Positions 1 through 5,641 of a DNA stretch of 8,646 nt are shown here, piece after piece. Position 1 is the first letter of the stretch, and each line of letters begins with the position of its first letter. Position numbers and translations under genes: made by a program. Below the pieces are notes generated by a model. That model saw only the letters and a program-made list of their open reading frames with translations. It did no database searches and was not told the origin of the DNA. Source of the DNA: Dehalococcoidia bacterium (lineage in GTDB: Bacteria > Chloroflexota > Dehalococcoidia > GIF9 > AB-539-J10); assembly GCA_030603265.1 (NCBI GenBank), contig JAUVYD010000042.1:1-8646 (forward strand), given 5' to 3'.

Positions 1-367
1 CGCGTTCCTTCAGCTTCTCCAGTGTGGGATGGACATCGTCCAGCAATACGAACTGGATGTCCCTGAAACGCTCCCTGGCGCGCTCCACCATACGCATGGT
101 TGTGTCGCCGTCAGGTATTGTTGCTCCTGCCATGCGCAGAACGATGTCGTTGTAGCGAATGAAGGCGCCCGGGTCGGCTCCGGAGGACCAGTGGATGGGT
201 CTTCCCTCGGGCACTTCCTCCTCGGCCGAATAGATGCCCCTCAGTGCACGCTCCGGGTCCACGTCTATGCCGAACTCACGACACATCTCCGCACACAGAA
301 CATGCCGGTCCGGCTCCATGCGTACGAGCGTGTTTACCCAGTCGAGGAATACGGCCTTTGTTGTCAT
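1..367 (-). CDS. HAD-superfamily hydrolase-like protein, N-terminal part
   Basis: The gene reads leftward and leaves the window after 122 codons, so its C-terminal part is missing. The start is the ATG at 365-367, with GGAG seven bases upstream. Residues 6-15 (VFLDWVNTLV) fit HAD motif I: a beta strand, a nucleophilic Asp (D9), and Asn-Thr-Leu. The last visible residues (DDVHPTLEKLKER) match the stretch before HAD motif II, where a strand and the 'TL..L...G' helix bring the chain back to the core after the cap. Residues 20-105 would be the helical cap. The second Asp of the usual DxD phosphatase motif is Val (V11), so classical phosphatase activity is doubtful; dehalogenase-like members also lack that Asp. 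The substrate cannot be predicted. It lies 153 bases downstream of the LOG gene on the same strand, across a hairpin-rich gap, so it may be a separate unit. Confidence 0.72.
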   Translation of the reverse strand, partial: MTTKAVFLDWVNTLVRMEPDRHVLCAEMCREFGIDVDPERALRGIYSAEEEVPEGRPIHWSSGADPGAFIRYNDIVLRMAGATIPDGDTTMRMVERARERFRDIQFVLLDDVHPTLEKLKER

Positions 368-400
368 TCATTTTCTCCGGTGTCTATGTTCTTGGCGAAA

Positions 401-417
401 CCGGGCCTGCAACCCGG
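401..417. other. inverted repeat in HAD leader
   Basis: CCGGG (401-405) and CCCGG (413-417) can pair around a seven-base loop. On the leftward strand this sits about 35 bases before the HAD start codon, so it would lie in the leader if transcription begins further upstream. It is followed on that strand by TTT only, so a terminator is not convincing. Confidence 0.35.
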
Positions 418-421
418 CTGG

Positions 422-450
422 TTGACAGTCGTATACGACTGTGGTAGTGT
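422..450 (+). promoter_or_regulatory. candidate sigma70-type promoter, rightward
   Basis: TTGACA (422-427) matches the -35 consensus exactly and is followed after 17 bases by TAGTGT (445-450), a four-of-six match to TATAAT. Transcription would start near 457 and run rightward, away from the HAD gene and antisense to the end of the LOG gene, where I find no convincing gene. It could make a small or antisense RNA, or be chance. The spacer holds the palindrome listed at 425-442. Confidence 0.4.
425..442. repeat. 18-bp perfect palindrome, possible operator
   Basis: The sequence ACAGTCGTATACGACTGT equals its own reverse complement over all 18 bases. It overlaps the last three bases of the TTGACA box and fills most of the spacer of the rightward candidate promoter. 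It also lies about 60 bases upstream of the leftward HAD start. That position suits a dimeric repressor site. I noticed no second copy in the window. Confidence 0.55.
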
Positions 451-452
451 TC

Positions 453-477
453 CTCAGCCCCGAGTAATCGAGCTGAG
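453..477. other. stem-loop between LOG and HAD genes
   Basis: CTCAGC (453-458) pairs with GCTGAG (472-477). Inside, CGA (461-463) pairs with TCG (468-470) around a GTAA loop. No T-run follows on either strand. It may be part of the 3' end of the LOG transcript, or of an RNA from the rightward promoter at 422-450. Confidence 0.4.
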
Positions 478-488
478 CCGGGTGATGA

Positions 489-506
489 CCCTGGCGAGAG
501 CCAGGG
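489..506 (-). terminator. strong hairpin after LOG gene, possible T-less terminator
   Basis: CCCTGGC (489-495) and GCCAGGG (500-506) form a perfect 7-bp stem around GAGA, which is a GNRA tetraloop if the rightward strand is transcribed. It begins 15 bases after the LOG stop codon in the leftward direction, where a terminator would lie, but no T-tract follows. It could be a T-less terminator, a 3'-end-protecting hairpin, or part of a rightward small RNA. Confidence 0.4.
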
Positions 507-520
507 AGGTGGTTGTGAGG

Positions 521-1282
521 TTACTTGGGGCCTTCCTTGTTCCCTGAGTGAGACGCGTCCTGTTTCGTTGCGCGCGACTGGACTTCGGCTCGCTGACCAA
601 GGGGATGCAGGGCCCGCCGGGCCACGAGTTCCTGGCTGTCGTACCATTCGTGCACCGCTTCGACCACCTCGTCGACGGTGTCGCAGACAACCAGCAGGCT
701 CAGGTCTTCGTCTCCGATGTACCCCTTGGCGAGAGTTTGCTGCCGCATCCAGTCGATCAGACCGGTCCAGTAGGCGCTGTCGAACAGTATGACGGGGAAG
801 GGCCGCATCTTGTGAGTCTGAATGAGGCATAAGATTTCCGTGACCTCGTCCAGGGTGCCGAGACCGCCCGGCATGATGATGAAGGCAGTGGCGTACTTGG
901 CCAGCATCACCTTGCGAACGAAGAAGTGGTTGAACTCGATGCTGAGAGTGGTGTACTGGTTCACCGTCTGCTCTTCAGGCAGATCGATATTGAGTCCGAC
1001 CGAAGTGACTCCCGCTGCCAGTGCGCCCTTGTTCGCTGCCTCCATCACTCCCGGGCCTCCGCCTGTGATGATGGAGAAGCCGAGCTTGCCCAGACGTCGC
1101 GCAATCTCCTCGGTTGTTGCGTAGAGCGGGTCCTCCGGACGTGTGCGCGCCGACCCGTATATGGTCACCGCGGGCTCCACACCGGACAGCCGGTCGAATC
1201 CGCCAATGAGTTCGCCCATGATGCGAAACATGCGCCAGGATTCTTCCTTGGCGAGATCGTTTATCTCATATCCCTGTGGCAT
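521..1282 (-). CDS. LOG family protein (Rossmann-fold nucleoside monophosphate phosphoribohydrolase)
   Basis: 253 residues. LOG proteins (TIGR00730, formerly annotated 'lysine decarboxylase') cleave the N-glycosidic bond of nucleoside 5'-monophosphates, releasing ribose 5-phosphate and a free base; in some organisms this activates cytokinins. Both defining motifs are present: GGGPGVMEA at residues 74-82 and PGGLGTLDE (PGGxGTxxE) at 138-146, with R123-K124 in the active-site helix between them. The N-terminal lead-in, including GSAR at 43-46, matches the longer LOG class. The fold seems to end near residue 218; the remaining 35 or so residues are polar, basic and probably disordered. The ATG at 1280-1282 has GGAGG three bases upstream. 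It follows the PH-domain gene by 26 bases on the same strand, so the two are probably co-transcribed. The bacterial substrate cannot be read from sequence. Confidence 0.92.
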   Translation of the reverse strand: MPQGYEINDLAKEESWRMFRIMGELIGGFDRLSGVEPAVTIYGSARTRPEDPLYATTEEIARRLGKLGFSIITGGGPGVMEAANKGALAAGVTSVGLNIDLPEEQTVNQYTTLSIEFNHFFVRKVMLAKYATAFIIMPGGLGTLDEVTEILCLIQTHKMRPFPVILFDSAYWTGLIDWMRQQTLAKGYIGDEDLSLLVVCDTVDEVVEAVHEWYDSQELVARRALHPLGQRAEVQSRATKQDASHSGNKEGPK

Positions 1283-1308
1283 GGTCCTCCAGAGTGCCCC
1301 TGCGGGGG

Positions 1309-1695
1309 CTATGCGAGCAGATGCTCCATGATAATCATGTGGGCGCGGTGCGCCTTATCGCCGCCCCGGAACTCGAAGGCTTTGACCCCCTCGCCCGCAA
1401 TAGTGATGGCCAGAGTGTCACTTACGAAGAAGCCCTTGGTGATGAAGAAGCCTTTGTTGTCCTCACTTGCGACGGCGCTGATGCGGCTGAATGGAATGCT
1501 CACCAGGGCCTTCTTGTTCTTGAGGAACTCCTTGTCGTAATAGATGATTCGCTTGTCGGTTATGCCGAGGAATCCTGTCCCCCTGCCCTTGAGGTCAAAC
1601 ACCGCGCGGATTAGCTCATCCGGCAGGCAGACCGCCTCAATCTTCTCAAGCTGGTCTTTCTTGTCAACGTACATGTCACCGGCGTATTCGGGCAT
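1309..1695 (-). CDS. bacterial PH-domain protein
   Basis: 128 residues with no signal peptide or membrane segment, so probably cytoplasmic. Residues 15 to the end look like one bacterial pleckstrin-homology-like domain. The signature is GTGFLGITDKRIIYYD at 39-54, then SIPFSRISAVASED (66-79) and a C-terminal EFRGGDKAHRAHMIIM helix region (108-123). Bacterial PH-like domains are mostly uncharacterised; some are thought to bind proteins, peptides or membrane lipids. The start is the ATG at 1693-1695: GGAGG lies four bases upstream and a good promoter lies at 1722-1750, giving a leader of about 20 bases. An in-frame ATG at 1738-1740 would sit inside that promoter and is rejected. The LOG gene follows after 26 bases. 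Family assignment is from the motif pattern; no function can be stated. Confidence 0.8.
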   Translation of the reverse strand: MPEYAGDMYVDKKDQLEKIEAVCLPDELIRAVFDLKGRGTGFLGITDKRIIYYDKEFLKNKKALVSIPFSRISAVASEDNKGFFITKGFFVSDTLAITIAGEGVKAFEFRGGDKAHRAHMIIMEHLLA

Positions 1696-1721
1696 TCTTC
1701 CTCCTTCCTGCGACCAGAGGA

Positions 1722-1750
1722 ATGGTAGTCGGAGCCCCATACGGTGTCAA
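1722..1750 (-). promoter_or_regulatory. sigma70-type promoter for PH-LOG unit
   Basis: Read leftward, TTGACA (1750-1745) matches the -35 consensus exactly, and TACCAT (1727-1722), four of six to TATAAT, follows after exactly 17 bases. Transcription would start near 1715, about 20 bases before the PH start codon and just ahead of its GGAGG site. Confidence 0.65.
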
Positions 1751-1773
1751 CAGCGCCGGCGAGAGCGTCATTT

Positions 1774-1797
1774 CTGAGGCAAGGATACCTTCCTCGG
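1774..1797. other. hairpin upstream of PH promoter
   Basis: GAGG (1776-1779) and AAGG (1781-1784), separated by a bulged C, pair with CCTT (1788-1791) and CCTC (1792-1795) around a three-base ATA loop. C1774-G1797 and a wobble T1775-G1796 extend it. It lies upstream of the leftward -35 box, so it is outside the PH transcript. It may be a regulator site or a structure in a long kinase-operon leader. Confidence 0.3.
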
Positions 1798-1978
1798 CAA
1801 CAGCAATCAGGAGAGAGTCCGCACTGCAGCAAGCTCGCAGCTACGACATGTGTTGCCTATTGATAAGCATGTGTGTCAGTATCACACGAAGTGACTACCT
1901 TGTGGTGGCCTGTTGAGCAGCACTGCCGCAGTCGGTGGAAAATGCGATCGGCGGATACGAATAGAGAAACGGATGAGA

Positions 1979-2013
1979 GAGAGCGGAGGTGTCTGGCAAG
2001 CACCGTAGCTCTC
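1979..2013 (+). promoter_or_regulatory. stem-loop in kinase 5' leader
   Basis: GAGAGC (1979-1984) pairs with GCTCTC (2008-2013), and GGTG (1988-1991) pairs with CACC (2001-2004) around a nine-base loop. The 3x3 internal loop (GGA/GTA) could form purine mismatches. The stem ends two bases before the kinase gene's GGGGGTG site (2015-2021) and buries a second Shine-Dalgarno-like GGAGGTG (1985-1991). The position suggests translational control, but no known riboswitch class is recognised. Confidence 0.4.
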
Positions 2014-2023
2014 CGGGGGTGAA

Positions 2024-3481
2024 ATGATCGAGACGATGCTAACGAGGTCGAGTGTACGAGTCGCAATAATGGCTGTCCTGCTGGGTATTGCCTGTTTCCT
2101 GACCTACTACTGCCATGCGGTACTCGGGACCGGCGTTGTTTTCACCCATCTGTTCTATATTCCAATCATCCTGGGAGCCCTCTGGTGGAAGAGAAAAGGA
2201 CTGTTGGTTGCCGTATTCCTGGCGGCAGTCCTCATGCTCAGTCACGTTTTCGTTCGACCGGATGTGGCGCCCTACAATGATCTCTACCGGTCTTGCATGT
2301 TCCTGGTCGTTTCCGCTGTAACTGCAATGCTGAGTGAGCAGCTTGCGAAGAAAGAACAGGCGCTGCGCCATGCAAGGGACTATACCCGCCACCTGCTTGA
2401 AAGCTCTCCGGATTTCCACATTGCTCTTGATGAAAACGGCGTAATCATGGGTGTAAACGAGGCATTTGAGGAGCTAACCGGCAAGAGCCGCAAAGATATG
2501 ATTGGCGCCTCTATCTACGACTATTTGCCGAAGGACCCGGCTGAGAAAGCCGTTGTTGAGATATTTGAGAATGAGGTGGTGAGAGATATCGAGCTGACGA
2601 TCAAAACGCCCGGGAAGGAAGATTCAATCTGCAACCTCACCGGCACGGTATTCAGCACACTGGAAGGAGGACCAGGGGTTTATGTTACCGGCAGGGACAT
2701 CTCCGAGCGCAAGAAGGCGGAAGCGGATCTGCGGAATTACCTGCAGCAGCTTGAACAGGCCAACCTTCGCCTTCAGGAAATGGACCAACTCAAGTCCACA
2801 TTCCTGGCCAGCATGAGCCACGAACTGAGGACTCCGCTGAACTCCATCATTGGTTTCACCGGCGTAATCCTGATGGGCATAGCCGGGGATATCAACGAGG
2901 AGCAGAGAAAACAGCTTGCCATGGTGAAGAGCAGCGCCGACCATCTTCTGAGCCTGATCAACGACATCCTGGACATATCCAAGATAGAGGCTGGCAAGGT
3001 GGAACTCTCGCTTGAGGAATTCGAACTCGTCGATGTGGCGGGAGAAGTGGTGGGGAGCTTATCGCCCGGGGCGGGTGAAAAGGGATTGGAGGTTCTCACG
3101 GAAATACCTGAAGGCATAACGCTCTTCAGCGACAGGAGACGTATCAAGCAGGTCTTGATGAATCTCGTGAGCAATGCCGTCAAGTTCACGGACCAGGGCT
3201 ATGTGAGGGTTGCAGCCAGGGTTTCAGAAGATGACAACCTGGAGGTCCGTGTCATCGATACCGGGGTGGGGATAAAAAACGAGGATATGGATAGGATCTT
3301 CCAGCCGTTTCAACAGGTTGGCCCATCCCTCACGAAGAGGTGCGAGGGAACCGGACTGGGTCTGCACCTTACGGAGAAGCTGGCCGGGCTTCTGAAGGCC
3401 GATATCCTGGCAAAGAGCGAGTACGGCAAGGGAAGTGAGTTCACCTTCATCGTTCCACTACGATACGAGGAGCAGGACTGA
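2024..3481 (+). CDS. membrane-bound PAS sensor histidine kinase
   Basis: 485 residues; predicted inner-membrane sensor kinase that autophosphorylates on His and passes phosphate to a receiver Asp. About four membrane segments lie at residues 11-30, 37-55, 58-76 and 88-105, with only short loops, so the input is likely within the membrane or cytoplasmic. A PAS domain with PAC-like end (VTGRDISERKKAE, 221-233) spans roughly 118-233, then a coiled coil to about 255. The HisKA H-box is SHELRTPLN with H266. The ATPase domain has its N-box around N380/N384, G1 DTGVGI (412-417), F-box IFQPFQQ (425-431) and G2 GTGLGL (442-447), so all catalytic boxes are intact. There is no receiver domain in the protein. 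The ATG follows GGGGGTG by two bases, and a leader stem-loop lies just before. The stop is one base from the next gene, indicating translational coupling. Confidence 0.95.
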   Translation: MIETMLTRSSVRVAIMAVLLGIACFLTYYCHAVLGTGVVFTHLFYIPIILGALWWKRKGLLVAVFLAAVLMLSHVFVRPDVAPYNDLYRSCMFLVVSAVTAMLSEQLAKKEQALRHARDYTRHLLESSPDFHIALDENGVIMGVNEAFEELTGKSRKDMIGASIYDYLPKDPAEKAVVEIFENEVVRDIELTIKTPGKEDSICNLTGTVFSTLEGGPGVYVTGRDISERKKAEADLRNYLQQLEQANLRLQEMDQLKSTFLASMSHELRTPLNSIIGFTGVILMGIAGDINEEQRKQLAMVKSSADHLLSLINDILDISKIEAGKVELSLEEFELVDVAGEVVGSLSPGAGEKGLEVLTEIPEGITLFSDRRRIKQVLMNLVSNAVKFTDQGYVRVAARVSEDDNLEVRVIDTGVGIKNEDMDRIFQPFQQVGPSLTKRCEGTGLGLHLTEKLAGLLKADILAKSEYGKGSEFTFIVPLRYEEQD

Positions 3482-3482
3482 A

Positions 3483-3842
3483 ATGAAGAAGATACTGATA
3501 GTTGAGGACAATGAGATCAATCTCTATCTGGTCAGGTTCATGCTTGAGAGAGAAGGATACGAGGTCATCGAGGCACGGGATGGCGCTACAGGGGTGGAAC
3601 TGGCAATCAAGGAGAAGCCTGAGCTGGTAATCATGGATATTCAGCTCCCGGACATAAACGGTCTTGAGGCCACGAGAAGGATAAGAGCAAGTGAGGCGGA
3701 TGGCGGTATTCCCATTGTCGCGCTGACTTCCTACGCTATGACCGGTGACAGGGAGAGGGCCCTCGCGGCAGGCTGTACGGGCTACATTGAAAAGCCGATC
3801 GACCCGGAGAACTTCATCGCGGAGATAGAGAAATACCTGTGA
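3483..3842 (+). CDS. single-domain response regulator (DivK-like)
   Basis: 119 residues, a lone receiver (REC) domain with no output domain. The acidic pocket is E8/D9, the phosphoacceptor is D52 (in MDIQLPDING), the switch Thr is T82 (ALTSYAMTGDR), and the conserved Lys is K104 in IEKPID. All are present, so it should be phosphorylatable. ALTSYAM and KPID resemble DivK/CheY-type free receivers, which signal by protein-protein contact or relay phosphate onward. The start ATG lies one base after the kinase stop, with GGAG-like bases in the kinase 3' end, so translation is probably coupled and the kinase upstream is the likely phosphodonor. The HD-GYP gene follows after 35 bases. A frame-open extension upstream overlaps the kinase gene and is not needed. 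Confidence 0.94.
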   Translation: MKKILIVEDNEINLYLVRFMLEREGYEVIEARDGATGVELAIKEKPELVIMDIQLPDINGLEATRRIRASEADGGIPIVALTSYAMTGDRERALAAGCTGYIEKPIDPENFIAEIEKYL

Positions 3843-3877
3843 ACATTCCTTAGTCTTTGGTCAGGAGGACGCGGGAA

Positions 3878-5509
3878 ATGAGAATTATTGTCGTCGATGA
3901 CAGGGAAGAGGAGCGCTATCTGGCGGAGACTTTGCTGGAGGCAAGCGGCTACGAGGTCGAAACGGCTGCCAACGGCGTGGAAGCTCTGGAGAGACTTCGT
4001 GCCGAAGGCTTTGACATGATTGTCTCCGACATCCTGATGCCGGTCATGGATGGGTTTCAGCTCTGTCAGGAGTGCAAGAAGGATGAGAAGCTGAGAGATA
4101 TTCCCTTTGTCTTCCACACGGCCACCTACAAGGATGAAGGAGATGAAAACCTCGCCTTGAAGGTGGGAGCGGACAGGTTCGTCCGAAAGCCCTCTGAACC
4201 GGAGGATTTCGTGAGGATCATTCAAGGCCTGTTCCGGGATGTGGAAGAGGGCAGGATAGGCCCCAAGAGGCGTGTCATGGAAGAGGGGACAGAGACCTTG
4301 AAGCTCTACAGCGAGCGGCTGGTGGCGAAGTTGGAGACCAAAGTGGCGGAACTGGAGGCCGTTGACGCCCTGCGCAAGCAGGCGCTGGAGCGGGCAGAGT
4401 ATCTGCATAGCGTGTTGGGCGCTATCCGCGGCGTCAACCAGCTCATTGTCAAGGAGAAGGACCGTCAGAGGTTGCTCAACTGCTCCTGTGACAACGTCGT
4501 CAGGACTCGTGGGTTCGATAGTGTCTGGATTGTCATATTGGATGAGTCCGGAAGACTTGTGACACATGCCGAAGCTGGTTTGGGTGAAGGCTTTCTCCCG
4601 ATGGTTGAGCAACTGGAGCGTGGAGTGTTGCCCGCTTGCTGTGAGCAGGCGCTGACGCAGGCGAGTGTTGCAGCAACCGTGGACCCATCCTCTACCTGTA
4701 GCGGTTGTCCCTTGGACGGAAAGCCCTGCCGGAAGGGAGTACTGGCCGCGCGGTTGCAGCATGGCGAGAAGGCTTATGGTGTGTTGGTCGCCTCTGTCCC
4801 CGTGGAGTTCGTCGAAGACGAGGAAGAGCACTCCCTGTTTCAAGAACTTGCTGGAGACATCGCCTTCGCCCTGCATGACATGGAATTGGAGGAGGAGCGC
4901 AAGAGGGCGCAGGAGCGACTTGAAGACGCCTTCATCGATCTGGCGCAAACCGTGTCGCGAGCGATGGGGGCCCGGGACCCCTACACGGCAGGCCACCAGC
5001 GAAGGGTGGCGGAGCTGGCGCGCCTCGCTGGCGAGAGGCTGGGACTGGACACGGACAGGCTTCAAGGGCTGTACATCGGCGCCCTGCTCCACGACATTGG
5101 AAAAATCTCCATTCCTGAGTCCCTCCTCACCATGCCAAGGAAATTGACTGACGCGGAATGGAGCTTGCTCCAGGGCCACGCCCGGCAGGGCTATGAGATA
5201 TTGGAAGAGGCAACTCTGCCGTGGCCGGTGGCCGAGATGGCGCTGCATCACCACGAGCGGATGGATGGCTCGGGCTATCCGGATGGCATCAGCGGCGAGG
5301 AGCTGACACTGGAAGTACGCATCATAGGCGTCTGCGACGTGGTTGAAGCGATGGGCTCCCACCGACCCTACAGGCCCGCCCGGAGCAGGGCGGAGATTAT
5401 GGAAGAACTCAGAGCCGGCAGGGGGACGAAGTATGAGCCCCGGGTGACGGACATCCTGCTGGAGATGGTTGAAAGTGGAGTGGCTGAGTTGGATAGCGGC
5501 CCGGCCTGA
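3878..5509 (+). CDS. response regulator with REC, GAF-like and HD-GYP domains (c-di-GMP phosphodiesterase)
   Basis: 543 residues, probably cytoplasmic. The REC domain (1-120) has D7/D8, phosphoacceptor D51 (SDILMPVMDG) and K104 (RKP). A charged coiled coil (about 135-180) leads to a GAF-like domain (about 180-335) containing Cys at 202, 204, 254, 255, 274, 277 and 284; the last three form CSGCPLDGKPC. The HD-GYP domain (about 350-540) keeps the metal ligands: H373, H405-D406 (HDIGKI), H434, H458-H459 (HHE) and D487, plus the GYP motif at 466-468 and RPYR at 496-499. HD-GYP proteins hydrolyse cyclic di-GMP to pGpG or GMP, so activity is likely. The start ATG has GGAGG nine bases upstream; a TTG 21 bases earlier is rejected because it precedes that site. 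As third gene of the kinase operon it is probably its output arm, controlled by phosphorylation and by the GAF ligand. Confidence 0.94.
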   Translation: MRIIVVDDREEERYLAETLLEASGYEVETAANGVEALERLRAEGFDMIVSDILMPVMDGFQLCQECKKDEKLRDIPFVFHTATYKDEGDENLALKVGADRFVRKPSEPEDFVRIIQGLFRDVEEGRIGPKRRVMEEGTETLKLYSERLVAKLETKVAELEAVDALRKQALERAEYLHSVLGAIRGVNQLIVKEKDRQRLLNCSCDNVVRTRGFDSVWIVILDESGRLVTHAEAGLGEGFLPMVEQLERGVLPACCEQALTQASVAATVDPSSTCSGCPLDGKPCRKGVLAARLQHGEKAYGVLVASVPVEFVEDEEEHSLFQELAGDIAFALHDMELEEERKRAQERLEDAFIDLAQTVSRAMGARDPYTAGHQRRVAELARLAGERLGLDTDRLQGLYIGALLHDIGKISIPESLLTMPRKLTDAEWSLLQGHARQGYEILEEATLPWPVAEMALHHHERMDGSGYPDGISGEELTLEVRIIGVCDVVEAMGSHRPYRPARSRAEIMEELRAGRGTKYEPRVTDILLEMVESGVAELDSGPA

Positions 5510-5641
5510 TATGGGAGAAGGTCGCCTCACGGTGGGGGGAGACCCCGAAGGGGTTCTGTCGCCCGTACTGGGCGCTGCGAGCGCCGGCCTGAAGGACGAA
5601 TTCTGCAAGGTCCGGTCCGGGAAGCCGGCTGTTCGCGAGTT
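5510..5641. terminator. hairpin-rich gap between convergent genes
   Basis: The HD-GYP gene and the UbiA gene converge here. Three hairpins are visible: ACCCC-GAA-GGGGT (5542-5554, followed by TCTGT on the rightward strand), CGCCC-GTACT-GGGCG (5560-5574), and GGCGCT-GCG-AGCGCC (5571-5585). The last two overlap and exclude each other. The position suits a bidirectional terminator, although T-tracts are weak. Confidence 0.45.

Larger units (their letters stand above)
1696..2023. other. divergent intergenic region
   Basis: This 328-base region separates the leftward PH-LOG unit from the rightward kinase operon. It holds the leftward promoter (1722-1750), a hairpin (1774-1797), a short imperfect inverted repeat GTGTG...CACAC (1871-1887), and the kinase leader stem-loop (1979-2013). 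I could not find a convincing rightward -35/-10 pair: TTGATA at 1860-1865 and TTGAGC at 1913-1918 lack good -10 partners. Short reading frames here have no ribosome binding site or recognisable product. Confidence 0.5.

Noticed and set aside
443..540. A tRNA-like or other known structured RNA in the hairpin-rich gap.
   Set aside because: There is no T-loop consensus (GTTCRANNC), no acceptor stem and no match to an RNA class that I recognise.
29..547. A 172-codon rightward open frame.
   Set aside because: It runs antisense across the HAD gene and the hairpin region, has no ribosome binding site, and its product resembles no family. Its last 20 codons from the ATG at 485 could in principle be translated from the rightward promoter, but no ribosome binding site supports that.
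926..1540. A 204-codon rightward open frame.
   Set aside because: It is antisense to the LOG and PH-domain genes, both of which have clear family motifs and ribosome binding sites.
1696..1740. An N-terminal extension of the PH-domain protein from the ATG at 1738-1740.
   Set aside because: It overlaps the -10/-35 promoter, while the ATG at 1695 has GGAGG at ideal spacing and begins where the family begins.
1840..2020. A cyclic di-GMP (GEMM) or other known riboswitch before the signalling operon.
   Set aside because: The conserved GEMM core segments are absent. Only a simple stem-loop is present.
3857..3877. A TTG start seven codons upstream for the HD-GYP protein.
   Set aside because: The GGAGG site lies downstream of the TTG, and the receiver domain's first strand begins at the ATG 3878.
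3782..5608. A 608-codon open frame on the leftward strand.
   Set aside because: It lies antisense to the HD-GYP gene, whose domains are unmistakable. The antisense product has no recognisable domain and is rich in His, Gln, Leu and Arg, typical of a mirrored GC-rich gene.
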